Assembly: GCF_016900315.1 (NCBI RefSeq)
Contig: NZ_JACSNQ010000007.1
Location: forward strand, 25,693-89,692
Direction: 5' to 3'
Origin: Olsenella profusa
GTDB lineage: Bacteria > Actinomycetota > Coriobacteriia > Coriobacteriales > Atopobiaceae
Length of the DNA: 64,000 bases
Shown piece by piece: positions 1 to 8,125 of this stretch; position 1 is the stretch's first letter; each line of letters begins with the position of its first letter. The translations under genes and the position numbers were made by a program. The notes beneath the pieces are model-generated. The model searched no databases. It was not told where the DNA came from and worked only from the letters and a program-made list of their open reading frames with translations.

Positions 1-463
1 CGTGGCCGAGCTCGCCGAGCTGGACCGCCCGGTGGTGCTCGTCTTCTTTGGGGACCACCAGCCCGCGCTCTCCACGATCCTGGCCGACGCGCTCTACCCC
101 GGCGAGGCGGAGGCCGACCCGCTCTCCCACACCCTGCGCACGCACGAGACGAGCTACCTCGTCTGGGCCAACTACGACGTGGCGGGGGCGGCCGACACGG
201 CCGGCGCTGAGTCCGCGGCCGGCGCGGCCGGGACGAGCCCCGCCTACCTCTGGGCACAGACGGCCGAGGCCATGGGCGTGCCCCTCACCGACTACCAGAA
301 GGCGCTCCTCGCGGTGCGCGCGGAGATGCCGGAGCTGACGCTCGTGGGCGCCCGGTCCGCGGACGGAACCTGGTGCGCCCTCACCGACGAGGACGCGCTG
401 CCCGCGGTCTTTGACGACCTCGCGCAGATCTCCTACCTTGAGTTCGCAAGCAAGCTCGAGTAG
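1..463 (+). CDS. LtaS-like sulfatase, C-terminal part only (gene enters from the left edge)
   Basis: This is the last ~153 codons of an alkaline-phosphatase-superfamily sulfatase of the lipoteichoic acid synthase type, which would transfer glycerol-phosphate outside the membrane. The visible part holds the FFGDHQP metal-binding motif (the His is a conserved metal ligand in this family), then the HETSYLVWANYDV block typical of the family's C-terminus. The gene starts before the window, so the membrane segments and catalytic Thr cannot be seen. It is clearly paralogous to the damaged copy at 10205-11589 (FLGDHQ, ETTYLLWANYDVAG). The insert at codons 60-78 is Ala/Gly-rich. Family assignment is firm; exact substrate is not. 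Confidence 0.85.
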   Translation, partial: VAELAELDRPVVLVFFGDHQPALSTILADALYPGEAEADPLSHTLRTHETSYLVWANYDVAGAADTAGAESAAGAAGTSPAYLWAQTAEAMGVPLTDYQKALLAVRAEMPELTLVGARSADGTWCALTDEDALPAVFDDLAQISYLEFASKLE

Positions 464-473
464 CCGCGCGTGG

Positions 474-530
474 CGGCGAGAAGAACCTGCGGGCAGGCAC
501 CCCCCGGCAGGTCTCAGGTTCTTCTCGCCG
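474..530. terminator. Hairpin made of an inverted pair of the 12-bp word
   Basis: A perfect 16-bp stem (474-489 with 515-530) contains GGCGAGAAGAAC at 475-486 and its complement at 518-529, separated by 25 nt. It starts 10 bp after the sulfatase stop, so it is a plausible terminator, although the right arm is followed by GGGTCGG rather than a T-run. Confidence 0.55.
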
Positions 531-643
531 GGTCGGGCGTGCGGTTGCGCGTGCTTCTCGCCTGCCGTGCGTCCTTCCCGCCCGCTGCGCGTCCCTCTCG
601 CCCCGTCCACGGCGCGTCGGCAAAAGAAAGTCAAAATTGGGGG

Positions 644-673
644 TTGCGCTACCGGTACCTTCCTTGCTAATAT
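644..673 (+). promoter_or_regulatory. Promoter of tRNA-Val
   Basis: The -35 box TTGCGC (644-649) and -10 box TAATAT (668-673) are 18 bp apart. They are preceded by an A/T-rich CAAAATTGGGG stretch (632-642). The same -35 word and upstream stretch recur at the tRNA-Leu promoter. Confidence 0.7.
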
Positions 674-714
674 ATCCCTCGCGCTGCAGACCCCACTGCA
701 GCGGAACAACATTC

Positions 715-789
715 GGGCGTTTAGCTCAGGGGGAGAGCGCTTCCCTGACACGGAAGAGGTCACAAGTTCAAATCTTGTAACGCCCACCA
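715..789 (+). tRNA. tRNA-Val (anticodon GAC)
   Basis: The cloverleaf is complete: acceptor stem 715-721 with 779-785, anticodon arm with a seven-base loop 745-751 and anticodon GAC at 747-749, a TTCAAAT T-loop, and an encoded CCA at 787-789. It has its own promoter upstream and a strong hairpin terminator nine bases downstream. Confidence 0.95.
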
Positions 790-797
790 TTAATTCG

Positions 798-829
798 CAG
801 CTCAGAGCATGTCCGCTCTGAGCTGTTTT
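798..829 (+). terminator. Rho-independent terminator of tRNA-Val
   Basis: A perfect 11-bp stem (798-808 with 815-825) with a six-base loop is followed by TTTTC. It ends the single-tRNA transcript. Confidence 0.85.
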
Positions 830-1037
830 CGTATCTGTCCAAATGGTGTCAAAACAATTATCAAAATTCGGCGAGATTCACCGGACGGTATGAAGTGCCA
901 AGTTATGCATGGACTCGAGATTCTTTCGAGTGCCGAGACCTACCTGCACCTCTCTTCCTTTGTATGAGGTCGAGTGGCAGTGGAATCAAAGGAGCGCTGG
1001 TTGACGCTTCACGCATAAAGTCAACCGCTCCTCGACG

Positions 1038-1360
1038 TCGCGTTCGCAGCGTGCGGGAATCGGGTTCATCGCCACCGACTTCGACCCGACCGTGTCCTCG
1101 ACGCAGCTTGACTCGCACAGCGGCGAGATCGTGCTCGACAGCGTCGAGGCGGAGGGCCCACCGGCATGTACAACCTCGACCGCGTCTTCGGGCGCGACGA
1201 CGCCAGCGTGGGAGTCACCGGGGCGTAGGGGCCCGCCGCCTCCGTAGCCGCCCGCTTCGCACGGAACGCCGCAGGCGGTATAGGGCTCGACGTCGTCGCG
1301 CTCGTCATCGCACTTCGCGCCCGGCGCGGCCGCGCTCTTGTCATCGGAAGCAACCCTGCG
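1038..1360 (+). pseudogene. Decayed coding remnant, unrecognised
   Basis: Between tRNA-Val and the small membrane protein (790-1387) there is no intact gene. One stretch still has coding character. Frame 3 of 1038-1160 reads as protein (GIGFIATDFDPTVSS), then the frame shifts at about 1160 to another that begins MYNLDRVFGRDDASVG, meets TAG at 1226-1228 and goes on as AASVAARFARNAAGG. One frameshift and one nonsense codon within 300 bp mark it as dead. The parent family is not recognised. A strong hairpin lies just upstream (stem 999-1005 with 1020-1026, flanked by GGAGC/GCTCC). The position just 3' of a tRNA fits the scar of an integrated element, but no attachment repeat was found. Confidence 0.4.
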
Positions 1361-1387
1361 GGCAGCCCATGCCGGACCCATGCCGGA

Positions 1388-1669
1388 CTAGCTATCGCGA
1401 CGCCTCTTAACGTACCGAAAGAGCGAGATGGCCGAAAGGGAGCTGGAGGTGACCATCAGCGCAACCCCTCCGAAATACCATCCGTTAACCGTGTCAAGAA
1501 TCGACGATACGTCGACCCTGGTGTTCGACCACAATATGAAAAGAAAGCAGAGGGATGAGAGGAAGAAGCTCGAGGCGACGAGCACTATCGATCGGTCCGA
1601 GGGCCTGAGCAGGGCGGCAATCAGCGCGAGGGCCACCGAAGCCGCTCCCAGATACAGGGCGAGTATCAT
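1388..1669 (-). CDS. Small three-helix membrane protein, unknown function
   Basis: About 93 residues with three hydrophobic segments (roughly 2-24, 32-52 and 64-84) and a basic end (VKRRRD), so probably an inner-membrane protein with a cytoplasmic C-terminus. The ATG at 1669 is preceded by TGGCGGA; a TTG four codons upstream (1681) is the alternative. Base composition is less GC-rich than the core genes, and the gene sits alone in the decayed region after tRNA-Val. No family was recognised and no functional claim can be made. Confidence 0.5.
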   Translation of the reverse strand: MILALYLGAASVALALIAALLRPSDRSIVLVASSFFLSSLCFLFILWSNTRVDVSSILDTVNGWYFGGVALMVTSSSLSAISLFRYVKRRRDS

Positions 1670-1769
1670 AATTTCCGCCAATCTTTAGCAGTGCCGCCCA
1701 TCAAATATCTGCATGATTGATTTTACAGCAACTCATCGCGCCGCGAGCCTAGTTCCCGATGTACGAGGA

Positions 1770-2030
1770 GTATGGGAGGTCAGAGGCTCCGCCCAGCGCG
1801 CGCTGGGATTGCGGGAAGTCGGGGGCTTTCTCCACCCCGCGCTCAAGAATTGCGTAAAGTCTGGGGCCTCGTGGCCAGACATCGTAGATTCCTTGAGCGG
1901 ATGGGGACAGAACCTCCCGACTTCAGGGCTTCTCCGCGCAGACAAAGACAGAGCCCTCCGACTTCCGGGGTTTCTCGAGCACAGGGGCGTACGATCTCGC
2001 AGGATGACCCGCTCAGCCCTCAGGACGGGG
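1770..2030. repeat. Intergenic keyword array A (GAAGTC-GGGGCT type)
   Basis: The 570-bp gap 1670-2237 holds no gene. It contains three direct copies of a GRAGTCNGRGGCT-like word (GTC at 1779, 1818, 1859) followed by three inverted copies (GAC at 1878, 1919, 1960). Spacings are 39 and 41 bp on the left side and 41 and 41 bp on the right, so the two sets face each other. A weaker copy may lie at 2005. The open frame running through it into the next gene is not credible coding sequence. Confidence 0.6.
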
Positions 2031-2237
2031 AGCGGCCTCACGCGCGGCGGTCGGCAGCCCGGCAGAATAGACGCGCCTCCGGACGAGATGGACCTCCCCT
2101 CTTGTTCGGCGCCGGAAGCGGTCGATATCCTGCCGGAAGGGCCGTTTCATGCCGTGGCCCTCGCCAGCGTGCGACACGGGTGCGGGTGCTGTCGCCATGT
2201 GCAGACAGACATCCCGTTGTCAAAGAGGAGGCACATT

Positions 2238-3194
2238 ATGCAGTCCAGAGTCGTCTCTCTCAGGGACTACCGCGAGGTGTCCCTGGACATCCCGACGTTC
2301 GAGCCCGACCTGGCCGCCCTGCAGAGGGAGCTCGACCGGCTGCGCAACCCCTACGTCAGCTGGCAGGACGGCGGCGCGGCGGCTCGCGGCGACATGGTCA
2401 GCTGCTCGCTGCGCTCGGACGTGCCCCGCTACCAGAAGGACAAGGTGCGCTTCGTCGCGGGCAGCGGGGTGTACAACCACACGCTCGAGGAGCTGTCCGT
2501 GGGGATGCGCGCCGGCGAGACGCGCACCTCCTCCCTTCCTGAGGGCCAGGTGAGCCTGACCGTGCAGGCGGTGAAGAAGCGCGTCACGCCTCCCCTCTCC
2601 GACGAGATGGTCGCGGCGCTGGGGCTGCCCGGCGTGCTCACCGTGGCGCAGTACCGCCGCCACCTGCTGGGCCTCCAGCTGGACCAGTCCGCCGAGCAGG
2701 CATCCTACGCGCTGACGGCGCAGGTCAAGCGGACCGTGCTGGACGAGTCGGCATTCGTGCTCGCCAAGGCCGACTGGAAGCTTGCCGTAGGGCAGGAGCT
2801 GGACCGCTGTCGCGCCATCGCCCGGCAGGACGGGATGGTCCTCGAGGAGATGACCGCCGAGCAGTTCGCCGGCAACATCCCGGTGAGAAGCTACGCCGAG
2901 CTCGTGGCCATGACCCAGGACTCCTGCTGGGACAGCCTGCGCTGCTATCTCGCGGGGCGCCACTACGCCGAGCGCGACGGCTTCGTCGTGACCAAGAGGG
3001 GCCACGAGGCCTTCCTGCACGACTACGCCAGCACCTGGCACGTCAGCGAGGCCCAGGCCCGAGACGCCCAGCCCTGGGACACCTACGAGTTCAACCAGTA
3101 CGCCGCCCATGCCGAGACGCTGTGGCGAGACCACGCCGTCCGGCTGTATCGCGAAAAGAACCAGCTACCGGACGAAGAGGGAGACCTGCGATGA
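2238..3194 (+). CDS. Trigger-factor-like peptidyl-prolyl isomerase without the ribosome-binding domain
   Basis: 318 residues. Residues ~50-115 match the FKBP-type isomerase core of trigger factor (GSGVYNHTLEELSVGMRAGE, then LTVQAVKKRVTPPLSDE), and the rest resembles the helical trigger-factor C-terminal chaperone arm. The N-terminal ribosome-docking domain and its signature are absent; only ~45 residues precede the isomerase core. The start is the ATG at 2238, behind AGAGGAGG; the longer open frame upstream runs through array A. The stop overlaps the thioredoxin start (ATGA), and a cysteine desulfidase follows. The context suggests folding or thiol homeostasis of cytoplasmic proteins. Isomerase activity itself is inferred. 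Confidence 0.75.
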   Translation: MQSRVVSLRDYREVSLDIPTFEPDLAALQRELDRLRNPYVSWQDGGAAARGDMVSCSLRSDVPRYQKDKVRFVAGSGVYNHTLEELSVGMRAGETRTSSLPEGQVSLTVQAVKKRVTPPLSDEMVAALGLPGVLTVAQYRRHLLGLQLDQSAEQASYALTAQVKRTVLDESAFVLAKADWKLAVGQELDRCRAIARQDGMVLEEMTAEQFAGNIPVRSYAELVAMTQDSCWDSLRCYLAGRHYAERDGFVVTKRGHEAFLHDYASTWHVSEAQARDAQPWDTYEFNQYAAHAETLWRDHAVRLYREKNQLPDEEGDLR

Positions 3195-3505
3195 TTCAGC
3201 TTGCCGACAAGGACAACTTCGAGAGCCTCATTCAGAACGACTTCGTGATCGTCGACTTCTTCGGGACCACCTGCGGGCCCTGCAAGGCGTTCTCCCGCAT
3301 CCTGGAGGACCTCGACGCGGAGATACCCTTCCTGAACATCGTGAAGCTCAACACCACCGACAACCTCGAGCTGGCCGAGCGCTACGGCATCCGCGCGGTG
3401 CCGACCGTGCACTTCTACAAGGACGGCAAGCTGGTCGAGAGCCATGTGGGGGTCATGCAGCCCCAGCAGATCAAGGACGTCATCGCCCGATACATGTACG
3501 ATTAA
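3191..3505 (+). CDS. Thioredoxin
   Basis: 104 residues, the usual length for a minimal thioredoxin. The redox motif CGPC is at residues 28-31 in the context FFGTTCGPCK; the usual WCGPC tryptophan is replaced by Thr. The cis-proline strand is visible as AVPTVHFY. No signal peptide, so cytoplasmic. The ATG overlaps the stop of the trigger-factor-like gene by 4 bp, so the two are translationally coupled, and the desulfidase follows 57 bp later. It probably supplies reducing power in the same cysteine/sulfide context. Whether it is the housekeeping thioredoxin is unknown. Confidence 0.92.
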   Translation: MIQLADKDNFESLIQNDFVIVDFFGTTCGPCKAFSRILEDLDAEIPFLNIVKLNTTDNLELAERYGIRAVPTVHFYKDGKLVESHVGVMQPQQIKDVIARYMYD

Positions 3506-3562
3506 CGGGCAGCAGCCGGCGAGCCCCGGCGCAGCAACGAACTCGCCGCGAGGGAGGACGTC

Positions 3563-4840
3563 ATGGACAAAGAGGTCTACCAGAACTACTGCGCCATCCT
3601 GGCCGAGGAGCTCCAGCCCGCCATGGGATGCACCGAGCCCATCGCCGTCGCCTACTGCGCCGCGATCGCGCGCGAGACGCTGGGCGCCCTGCCCGAGCAG
3701 GTGGACGTCTACGCCAGCGCCAACATCATCAAGAACGTCAAGAGCGTCGTGGTGCCAAACACCGGTGGCCAGCGCGGGCTCTCCGTGGCCGCCGCCGCGG
3801 GCATCATCGCCGACGACGCCGCCGCGAAGCTGCAGGTGCTCGCCGGCCTCACCCCGGAGCAGGTGGAGCAGGTCTCTGAGTACGAGCGGCGCGGCGTCAT
3901 CCGCGTCCACCCGTCCGAGCGCGACTACGTCTTCGACATCCAGGTGCGCGTCGAGGCCTCCGGGCACACGGCCTTCGCCGAGATCGCCGGCTCCCACACC
4001 AACGTCATCCGCGTGGAGCGCGACGGCGAGGCGCTCGTCGACCGCCCGTACGCCGAGGAGGGCCCCAAGCACGCCACCGACCGCTCCCTGCTCACGGTGG
4101 AGCGCATCGTGGAGTTCGCCGACACAGTCGACGTCGAGGACGTGCGGGCGGTCCTGCAGCGCCAGATCGACTACAACACCGCCATCGCGCGCGAGGGCCT
4201 GCGCGGGACCTGGGGCGCCAACATCGGGCGAATCCTGCTCGAGTCCTACGGCGACTCCACGCACAACCGCGCCAAGGCCTGGGCCGCGGCCGGCTCCGAC
4301 GCCCGCATGAACGGCTGCGAGCTGCCGGTCGTCATCAACTCGGGCAGCGGCAACCAGGGGCTCACCGCGTCGCTGCCGGTGGTCGTCTACGCCCGCACGC
4401 TAGGCTCGACCGAGGAGGAGCTCTTCCGCGCGCTCACCGTCTCCAACCTCGTGACCATCCACCTCAAGACGGGCATCGGCAGCCTCTCGGCATACTGCGG
4501 CGCCACGGCGGCCGGCTGCGGGGCCAGCGCGGGCGTCTGCTACCTGCACGGTGGCCGCTACGAGGAGATCGCACATACCATCGTCAACGCCGTGGCCATC
4601 GACTCGGGCATGATCTGCGACGGCGCCAAGGCCAGCTGCGCCGCAAAGATTGCGTCGGCCGTCGAGGCGGGGCTTCTCGGCTGGAAGATGCAGCAGAACG
4701 GCAGCCAGTTCTATGGCGGCGACGGCATCGTGGTCAAGGGCGTGGAGAACACCATCAAGAACGTCGGCACCCTAGCGAGCGAGGGCATGCGCGAGACCGA
4801 CCGCACGATCATCCGACTGATGACGAGCGGCATGTGCTGA
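3563..4840 (+). CDS. L-cysteine desulfidase / UPF0597-type Fe-S lyase (CyuA-like)
   Basis: 425 residues, full length for the serine-dehydratase-alpha-like UPF0597 family. Known members split L-cysteine into pyruvate, ammonia and sulfide with a 4Fe-4S cluster. The family marks are GCTEPIAVAYC near the N-terminus, a central SGSGNQGL loop, and a C-terminal cysteine set (YCGATAAGCGASAGVC, ICDGAKASCA) that would ligate the cluster. Start ATG after GAGGGAGG. It is third in the plus-strand operon with thioredoxin and the isomerase, and hairpin terminators follow. Serine rather than cysteine as substrate cannot be excluded. Confidence 0.82.
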   Translation: MDKEVYQNYCAILAEELQPAMGCTEPIAVAYCAAIARETLGALPEQVDVYASANIIKNVKSVVVPNTGGQRGLSVAAAAGIIADDAAAKLQVLAGLTPEQVEQVSEYERRGVIRVHPSERDYVFDIQVRVEASGHTAFAEIAGSHTNVIRVERDGEALVDRPYAEEGPKHATDRSLLTVERIVEFADTVDVEDVRAVLQRQIDYNTAIAREGLRGTWGANIGRILLESYGDSTHNRAKAWAAAGSDARMNGCELPVVINSGSGNQGLTASLPVVVYARTLGSTEEELFRALTVSNLVTIHLKTGIGSLSAYCGATAAGCGASAGVCYLHGGRYEEIAHTIVNAVAIDSGMICDGAKASCAAKIASAVEAGLLGWKMQQNGSQFYGGDGIVVKGVENTIKNVGTLASEGMRETDRTIIRLMTSGMC

Positions 4841-4865
4841 GATCCCTCCGCTCGCGAGAAGGGCA

Positions 4866-4894
4866 GGCCGAGAAGGACGTCCTTCTCGGCCTTT
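4866..4894 (+). terminator. Terminator of the thioredoxin-desulfidase operon
   Basis: A 26-bp perfect palindrome (4866-4891) followed by TTT, 26 bp after the desulfidase stop. Its arms are GGCCGAGAAGGAC and complement, one base off the 12-bp word. Confidence 0.8.
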
Positions 4895-4919
4895 CCCTCC
4901 CCGATCGCCGCACACGCGA

Positions 4920-4955
4920 AGCGACCCCAGAGAAACGCTCTTCTCTGGGGTCGCT
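4920..4955. terminator. Second hairpin between the convergent operons
   Basis: A perfect 15-bp stem (4920-4934 with 4941-4955) with a six-base loop, just past the end of the minus-strand LytTR gene. There is no clear T-run on either strand, but the position fits a terminator for convergent transcription. Confidence 0.6.
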
Positions 4956-4978
4956 GCCGTAGCGGTGAGGGCCGGGTG

Positions 4979-5743
4979 TCACAGGTCGATGTCGGCGTAC
5001 TTCTCTCTCAGCAGGGCGAGAAGCTCGGGATACTTGTCGCGGCTGAGCAGAATCTCGCCCTCGTATCCCTTGAACTGGATCGCGTAGCTCTTGTTGCTGC
5101 CGTCGGCCCGGACGAACGAGATCTTCGAGAGGTTCACGATGAACGACTGGTAGCAGCGGAAGAAGCCGCAGCCCTCCAGCATGTGCTCCAGCTGGCTCAG
5201 CGTGTAGCCGATCGGGTGGACCTCGGCGCCGGACTGGGTGACGATGCGGTTGCGGCGGTTGCTGCGCTCCACGAACAGGATGTCCGCGACGGGCGTGAGC
5301 CGGTAGCCCTCGCGGGTCTTGATCAGCAGGCTGCGGTTTGCGGTCTCGCGCTTGACGCGCTGCAGGTCGAACACGTACCTCAGACGGCCCACCAGCGCCT
5401 GCAGAGCCAGCGGGTCGAAGGGCAAAAGCAGGTAGCCCGCGCACTGGCTGCGAAAGGCCTCGAACGCCCACTCCTTGCTGTCCGCGTAGAGAACGACCTG
5501 CACGTCGGGGTGGGTCTGGGACAGGAGGTAGGAGACCCAGTCCCCCGTGCTCGTGCGGGAGGGCGAGGCCGGCTGGTGATTGACGAAGACCACGTCGACA
5601 TGGTTCTGCTGCACGAAGTCCACCGCCTCCTCGGCGGTCTCGACCTCGCCGGCCAGCTCGAAGTCCTGATACAGCCTCAGCAGGTTCCACAGCGACGAGC
5701 GAAGCTCGCGGTCGGCGTCGACCAACAGGGTCCGCATCCTCAT
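4979..5743 (-). CDS. LytTR-type transcription regulator with a receiver lacking the phospho-Asp
   Basis: 254 residues in two parts: a CheY-like N-terminal domain (~4-125) and a LytTR DNA-binding domain (~145-250, with FVERSNRRNRIVTQ and FFRCYQSFIVNLSKI). In the receiver, the acidic pocket is partly kept (VDADRE), but the position of the phosphorylated Asp is Asn55 (DVVFVNHQP), so phosphorylation control is unlikely. No histidine kinase is adjacent. It is the last gene of the operon with the two ABC exporters and the anchored protein, four bases after the preceding stop. It probably controls that operon, perhaps by sensing another signal. Start is one of two close ATGs (5743 or 5737). Confidence 0.85.
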   Translation of the reverse strand: MRMRTLLVDADRELRSSLWNLLRLYQDFELAGEVETAEEAVDFVQQNHVDVVFVNHQPASPSRTSTGDWVSYLLSQTHPDVQVVLYADSKEWAFEAFRSQCAGYLLLPFDPLALQALVGRLRYVFDLQRVKRETANRSLLIKTREGYRLTPVADILFVERSNRRNRIVTQSGAEVHPIGYTLSQLEHMLEGCGFFRCYQSFIVNLSKISFVRADGSNKSYAIQFKGYEGEILLSRDKYPELLALLREKYADIDL

Positions 5744-5747
5744 GAGC

Positions 5748-6335
5748 CTAGTCCGTCCCGTCCTGCCCGAAGGCCATGAAGGCGTCGGTCAGGGCGTCCA
5801 CGTCGCCGGTGTAGTTCGTGGCAAGCAGGGCGAACGGGCCGTTATGGGCGGGGGCGATGATGCTGCCGCTGTTGAAAAGGTTGATCGTGCCGTCGTTCTC
5901 GAGGCTCTCGTAGGCGACGTACTCGTCGCTGTCCTTGTCCAGGTTGTTCAGATCCCACCAGTAGAACTCGGCGCCGTTCATGGACACGGCGTCCGAGCAG
6001 AGCCCGCTCGAGGCCAGCTTGGTCTGGTCGCCGCTGATCAGGCCCTTCTGCTCGAGGTATGCCAGCAGGTCGTCCATCGTCTTGTCCCACACGGCCGAGT
6101 TCTGATCATCGCCGGCAGCCGCCTCGCCCTCCCCGGAGGCGTTCGCCTCGCCTGAACCCTCGGTCTCGCCCGAGCTTTCGGCCTTGCCCTCGCTCGTGTC
6201 CTCGGGCGCGCCCTGCTCCGAGCTCGTCTGGGTCGCGGACGGGTCCGTGAAGTCCGGCATGGAGATCACGTAGGCCACCACACCGCCAAAGCATAGCACC
6301 AGCAGGATGGAAACGACGACCGTAAAGCGCTTCAT
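5748..6335 (-). CDS. Membrane-anchored extracytoplasmic protein, unknown
   Basis: 195 residues. An N-terminal hydrophobic helix (~5-26) follows MKR and reads as a signal anchor or uncleaved signal. A Ser/Glu/Gly-rich linker (~30-78) precedes a ~115-residue globular C-terminal domain with several Trp/Tyr (EFYWWDLNN). No lipobox is present. The start overlaps the upstream ABC gene stop (ATGA) and the LytTR gene follows, so it is probably a dedicated partner of the exporters, for example an accessory or immunity protein, but that is inference. No family was recognised. Confidence 0.75.
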   Translation of the reverse strand: MKRFTVVVSILLVLCFGGVVAYVISMPDFTDPSATQTSSEQGAPEDTSEGKAESSGETEGSGEANASGEGEAAAGDDQNSAVWDKTMDDLLAYLEQKGLISGDQTKLASSGLCSDAVSMNGAEFYWWDLNNLDKDSDEYVAYESLENDGTINLFNSGSIIAPAHNGPFALLATNYTGDVDALTDAFMAFGQDGTD

Positions 6336-8125
6336 GACCGTGCCCCCTTCTCGTACGATGTGATTCCCTGCTTCTCGAGGTAAGCTCGATAGGTTGGGCT
6401 GGTTCGTGCGAGCTCCGCGTTGGTGCCCGCGGCCTCGAGCGTGCCGTGGTCCAGAACCACGACGTAGTCGGCCGCCATCACCGTGCGCATGTCATGGGTC
6501 ACCACGACGATGGTGTGGCCACCGAGCCCCCGGCAGACGGCGTCGAGGATGGTCGCGTCGCTTCGACGGTCGAGGTTGGCGCCTGCCTCGTCCATCAGCA
6601 GGCAGGCGGGGTCCGTGTACAGCGCCCGCGCGATGGCGACGCGCTGGCGCTGGCCTCCGGAGAGCAGGGTGCCCTCGGCGCCGACCTGCGTGTCGTAGCC
6701 TTGCGGGAGCTGGCGGATGAAGTCATCGGCGTCGGCCAGGCGGGCGGCCCGCTCGACGCGCGCCTGGTCGGGCTCGCCCTCGGCGCCGTAGGCGATGTTG
6801 TCCCGCACGGTGCCGGAGATGAGCGGATTGTCCTGCAGGATGTAGCCGAACTGCCGACGCAGGTCGTGCGGCCTGACCTCGTCGGTCGTCTGGCCGCCCA
6901 GCCAGATGTGGCCGCCGTCCGGGGCGTAGATGCCCTGCAGCAGCTTGAGCAGCGTTGACTTGCCCGAGCCGTTGCCGCCGATGACGGCGGTCATCTTGCC
7001 GGCGGGGACGGTGAAGGACAGGTCGCGCAGCACCGGCTGGTCGGGCACGTAGGCGAAGGACACGTTCTCCAGCCGAATCTCCGGCGCGGCGTCACCCGAC
7101 GGCAGGACGTCGCCTGCGTCCGGCTCCTCCTCGGGGCCGTCCAGCAGCACGCCCACGTACTGCAGCGCGCCCTGGGTGCCCTTGAGGGTCTGGTAGTGGG
7201 TCAGCACCTCGGCCGTGTACATGTCCACCCGGTCCTTGTACGTCGAGAAGTCGTTGATGCCGGTCTCGGGCATCTGGCCGCGGCGGATGAGGTCGGAGCC
7301 GCACACGGCGGTGACGACCGTCCCGACGTTGACGTACAGCGAGTTGGAGAGCATCTGCAGGGCGCTCATGAAGGCGTAGTAGACGTCGGCCTTGTACCGC
7401 GCGTCGATGGCCCTGATGCCCTCCTCGACCTCGAGGTCCTCCATCGCCTGCGCCTTGATGTGCTTGGCGGCGGAGATGTGCTCCGAGAAGAACGTGGTCA
7501 TCTTGTTGAGGCTGGCGTAGCGGCGCTTCATGATCTGGTACTGCAGGTAACCCACCAGGGCGAACATCACCACGGCGAGCGGCAGGAGCATCAGCATGTA
7601 CACCGAGAGCGTGCCGTTGAAGCTGTACATCTCCCAGCAGCACCTAAAGAAGCTGTAGAGCGACACGACGGCACTGAACACCATCTGCACGACGGGGCCA
7701 ACCTGGGTCACGTCGTTGGTGACGCCCGAGATGAGCGTCGAGGGTTGGCGACGCTCCACCTCGCGCAGGGGCAGCCGCAAGATCTTGTGCCACAGCAGCT
7801 GGCGGACGCGAAGCGTCACCTTGGCGCTGCCGTAGCCGCTCGCCACGTTGACCACCATGGACAGCAGCGCGTTGAGCACGGTGGCAATGGCGAAGCCGAC
7901 GATCACCGCGTTGTAGAGCTCGCCCTTGTTGATGCGGATCGTGTACTCGGAGATGGCGAGGACCACCTCGGTGTTGGCGAACCCGATGACCATCGAGAGC
8001 AGGAACAGCCACCAGGGAATGGGAAAGCGGGTGAAGAAGGACAGGTACGCCTTGAACGAGAACTTCGGCTTCTTCGCGGCGTCCTCGCCCGGACGCGCGT
8101 CGGGCTGTGCGCTAGGGATGCTCAT
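6332..8125 (-). CDS. ABC exporter half-transporter (membrane plus ATPase domains), second of a pair
   Basis: 597 residues with the exporter fold: six membrane segments in ~35-330, then an ATPase domain with Walker A GGNGSGKST (~383-391), signature LSGGQRQR (~487) and Walker B LLMDEAGANLD (~507-517; the usual T after DEA is G). The ATG at 8125 overlaps the stop of the upstream half-transporter by 4 bp. A longer frame extends upstream but overlaps the neighbour. The two genes most likely form a heterodimeric exporter. Substrate unknown; the small anchored protein and LytTR regulator downstream suggest peptide, bacteriocin or drug export. Confidence 0.88.
   Translation of the reverse strand: MSIPSAQPDARPGEDAAKKPKFSFKAYLSFFTRFPIPWWLFLLSMVIGFANTEVVLAISEYTIRINKGELYNAVIVGFAIATVLNALLSMVVNVASGYGSAKVTLRVRQLLWHKILRLPLREVERRQPSTLISGVTNDVTQVGPVVQMVFSAVVSLYSFFRCCWEMYSFNGTLSVYMLMLLPLAVVMFALVGYLQYQIMKRRYASLNKMTTFFSEHISAAKHIKAQAMEDLEVEEGIRAIDARYKADVYYAFMSALQMLSNSLYVNVGTVVTAVCGSDLIRRGQMPETGINDFSTYKDRVDMYTAEVLTHYQTLKGTQGALQYVGVLLDGPEEEPDAGDVLPSGDAAPEIRLENVSFAYVPDQPVLRDLSFTVPAGKMTAVIGGNGSGKSTLLKLLQGIYAPDGGHIWLGGQTTDEVRPHDLRRQFGYILQDNPLISGTVRDNIAYGAEGEPDQARVERAARLADADDFIRQLPQGYDTQVGAEGTLLSGGQRQRVAIARALYTDPACLLMDEAGANLDRRSDATILDAVCRGLGGHTIVVVTHDMRTVMAADYVVVLDHGTLEAAGTNAELARTSPTYRAYLEKQGITSYEKGARS

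Noticed and set aside
895..1410. A 171-residue Arg-rich protein
   Set aside because: Its composition is typical of an out-of-frame reading of GC-rich DNA; the remnant in the other frames is more protein-like.
1713..2237. A 175-codon N-terminal extension of the trigger-factor-like gene
   Set aside because: It runs through array A, has Arg/Ser-rich noncoding character, and the ATG at 2238 has a perfect ribosome binding site.
5102..5743. Ordinary two-component response regulator
   Set aside because: The phospho-acceptor position is Asn and there is no kinase gene nearby, so it was called as an atypical LytTR regulator.
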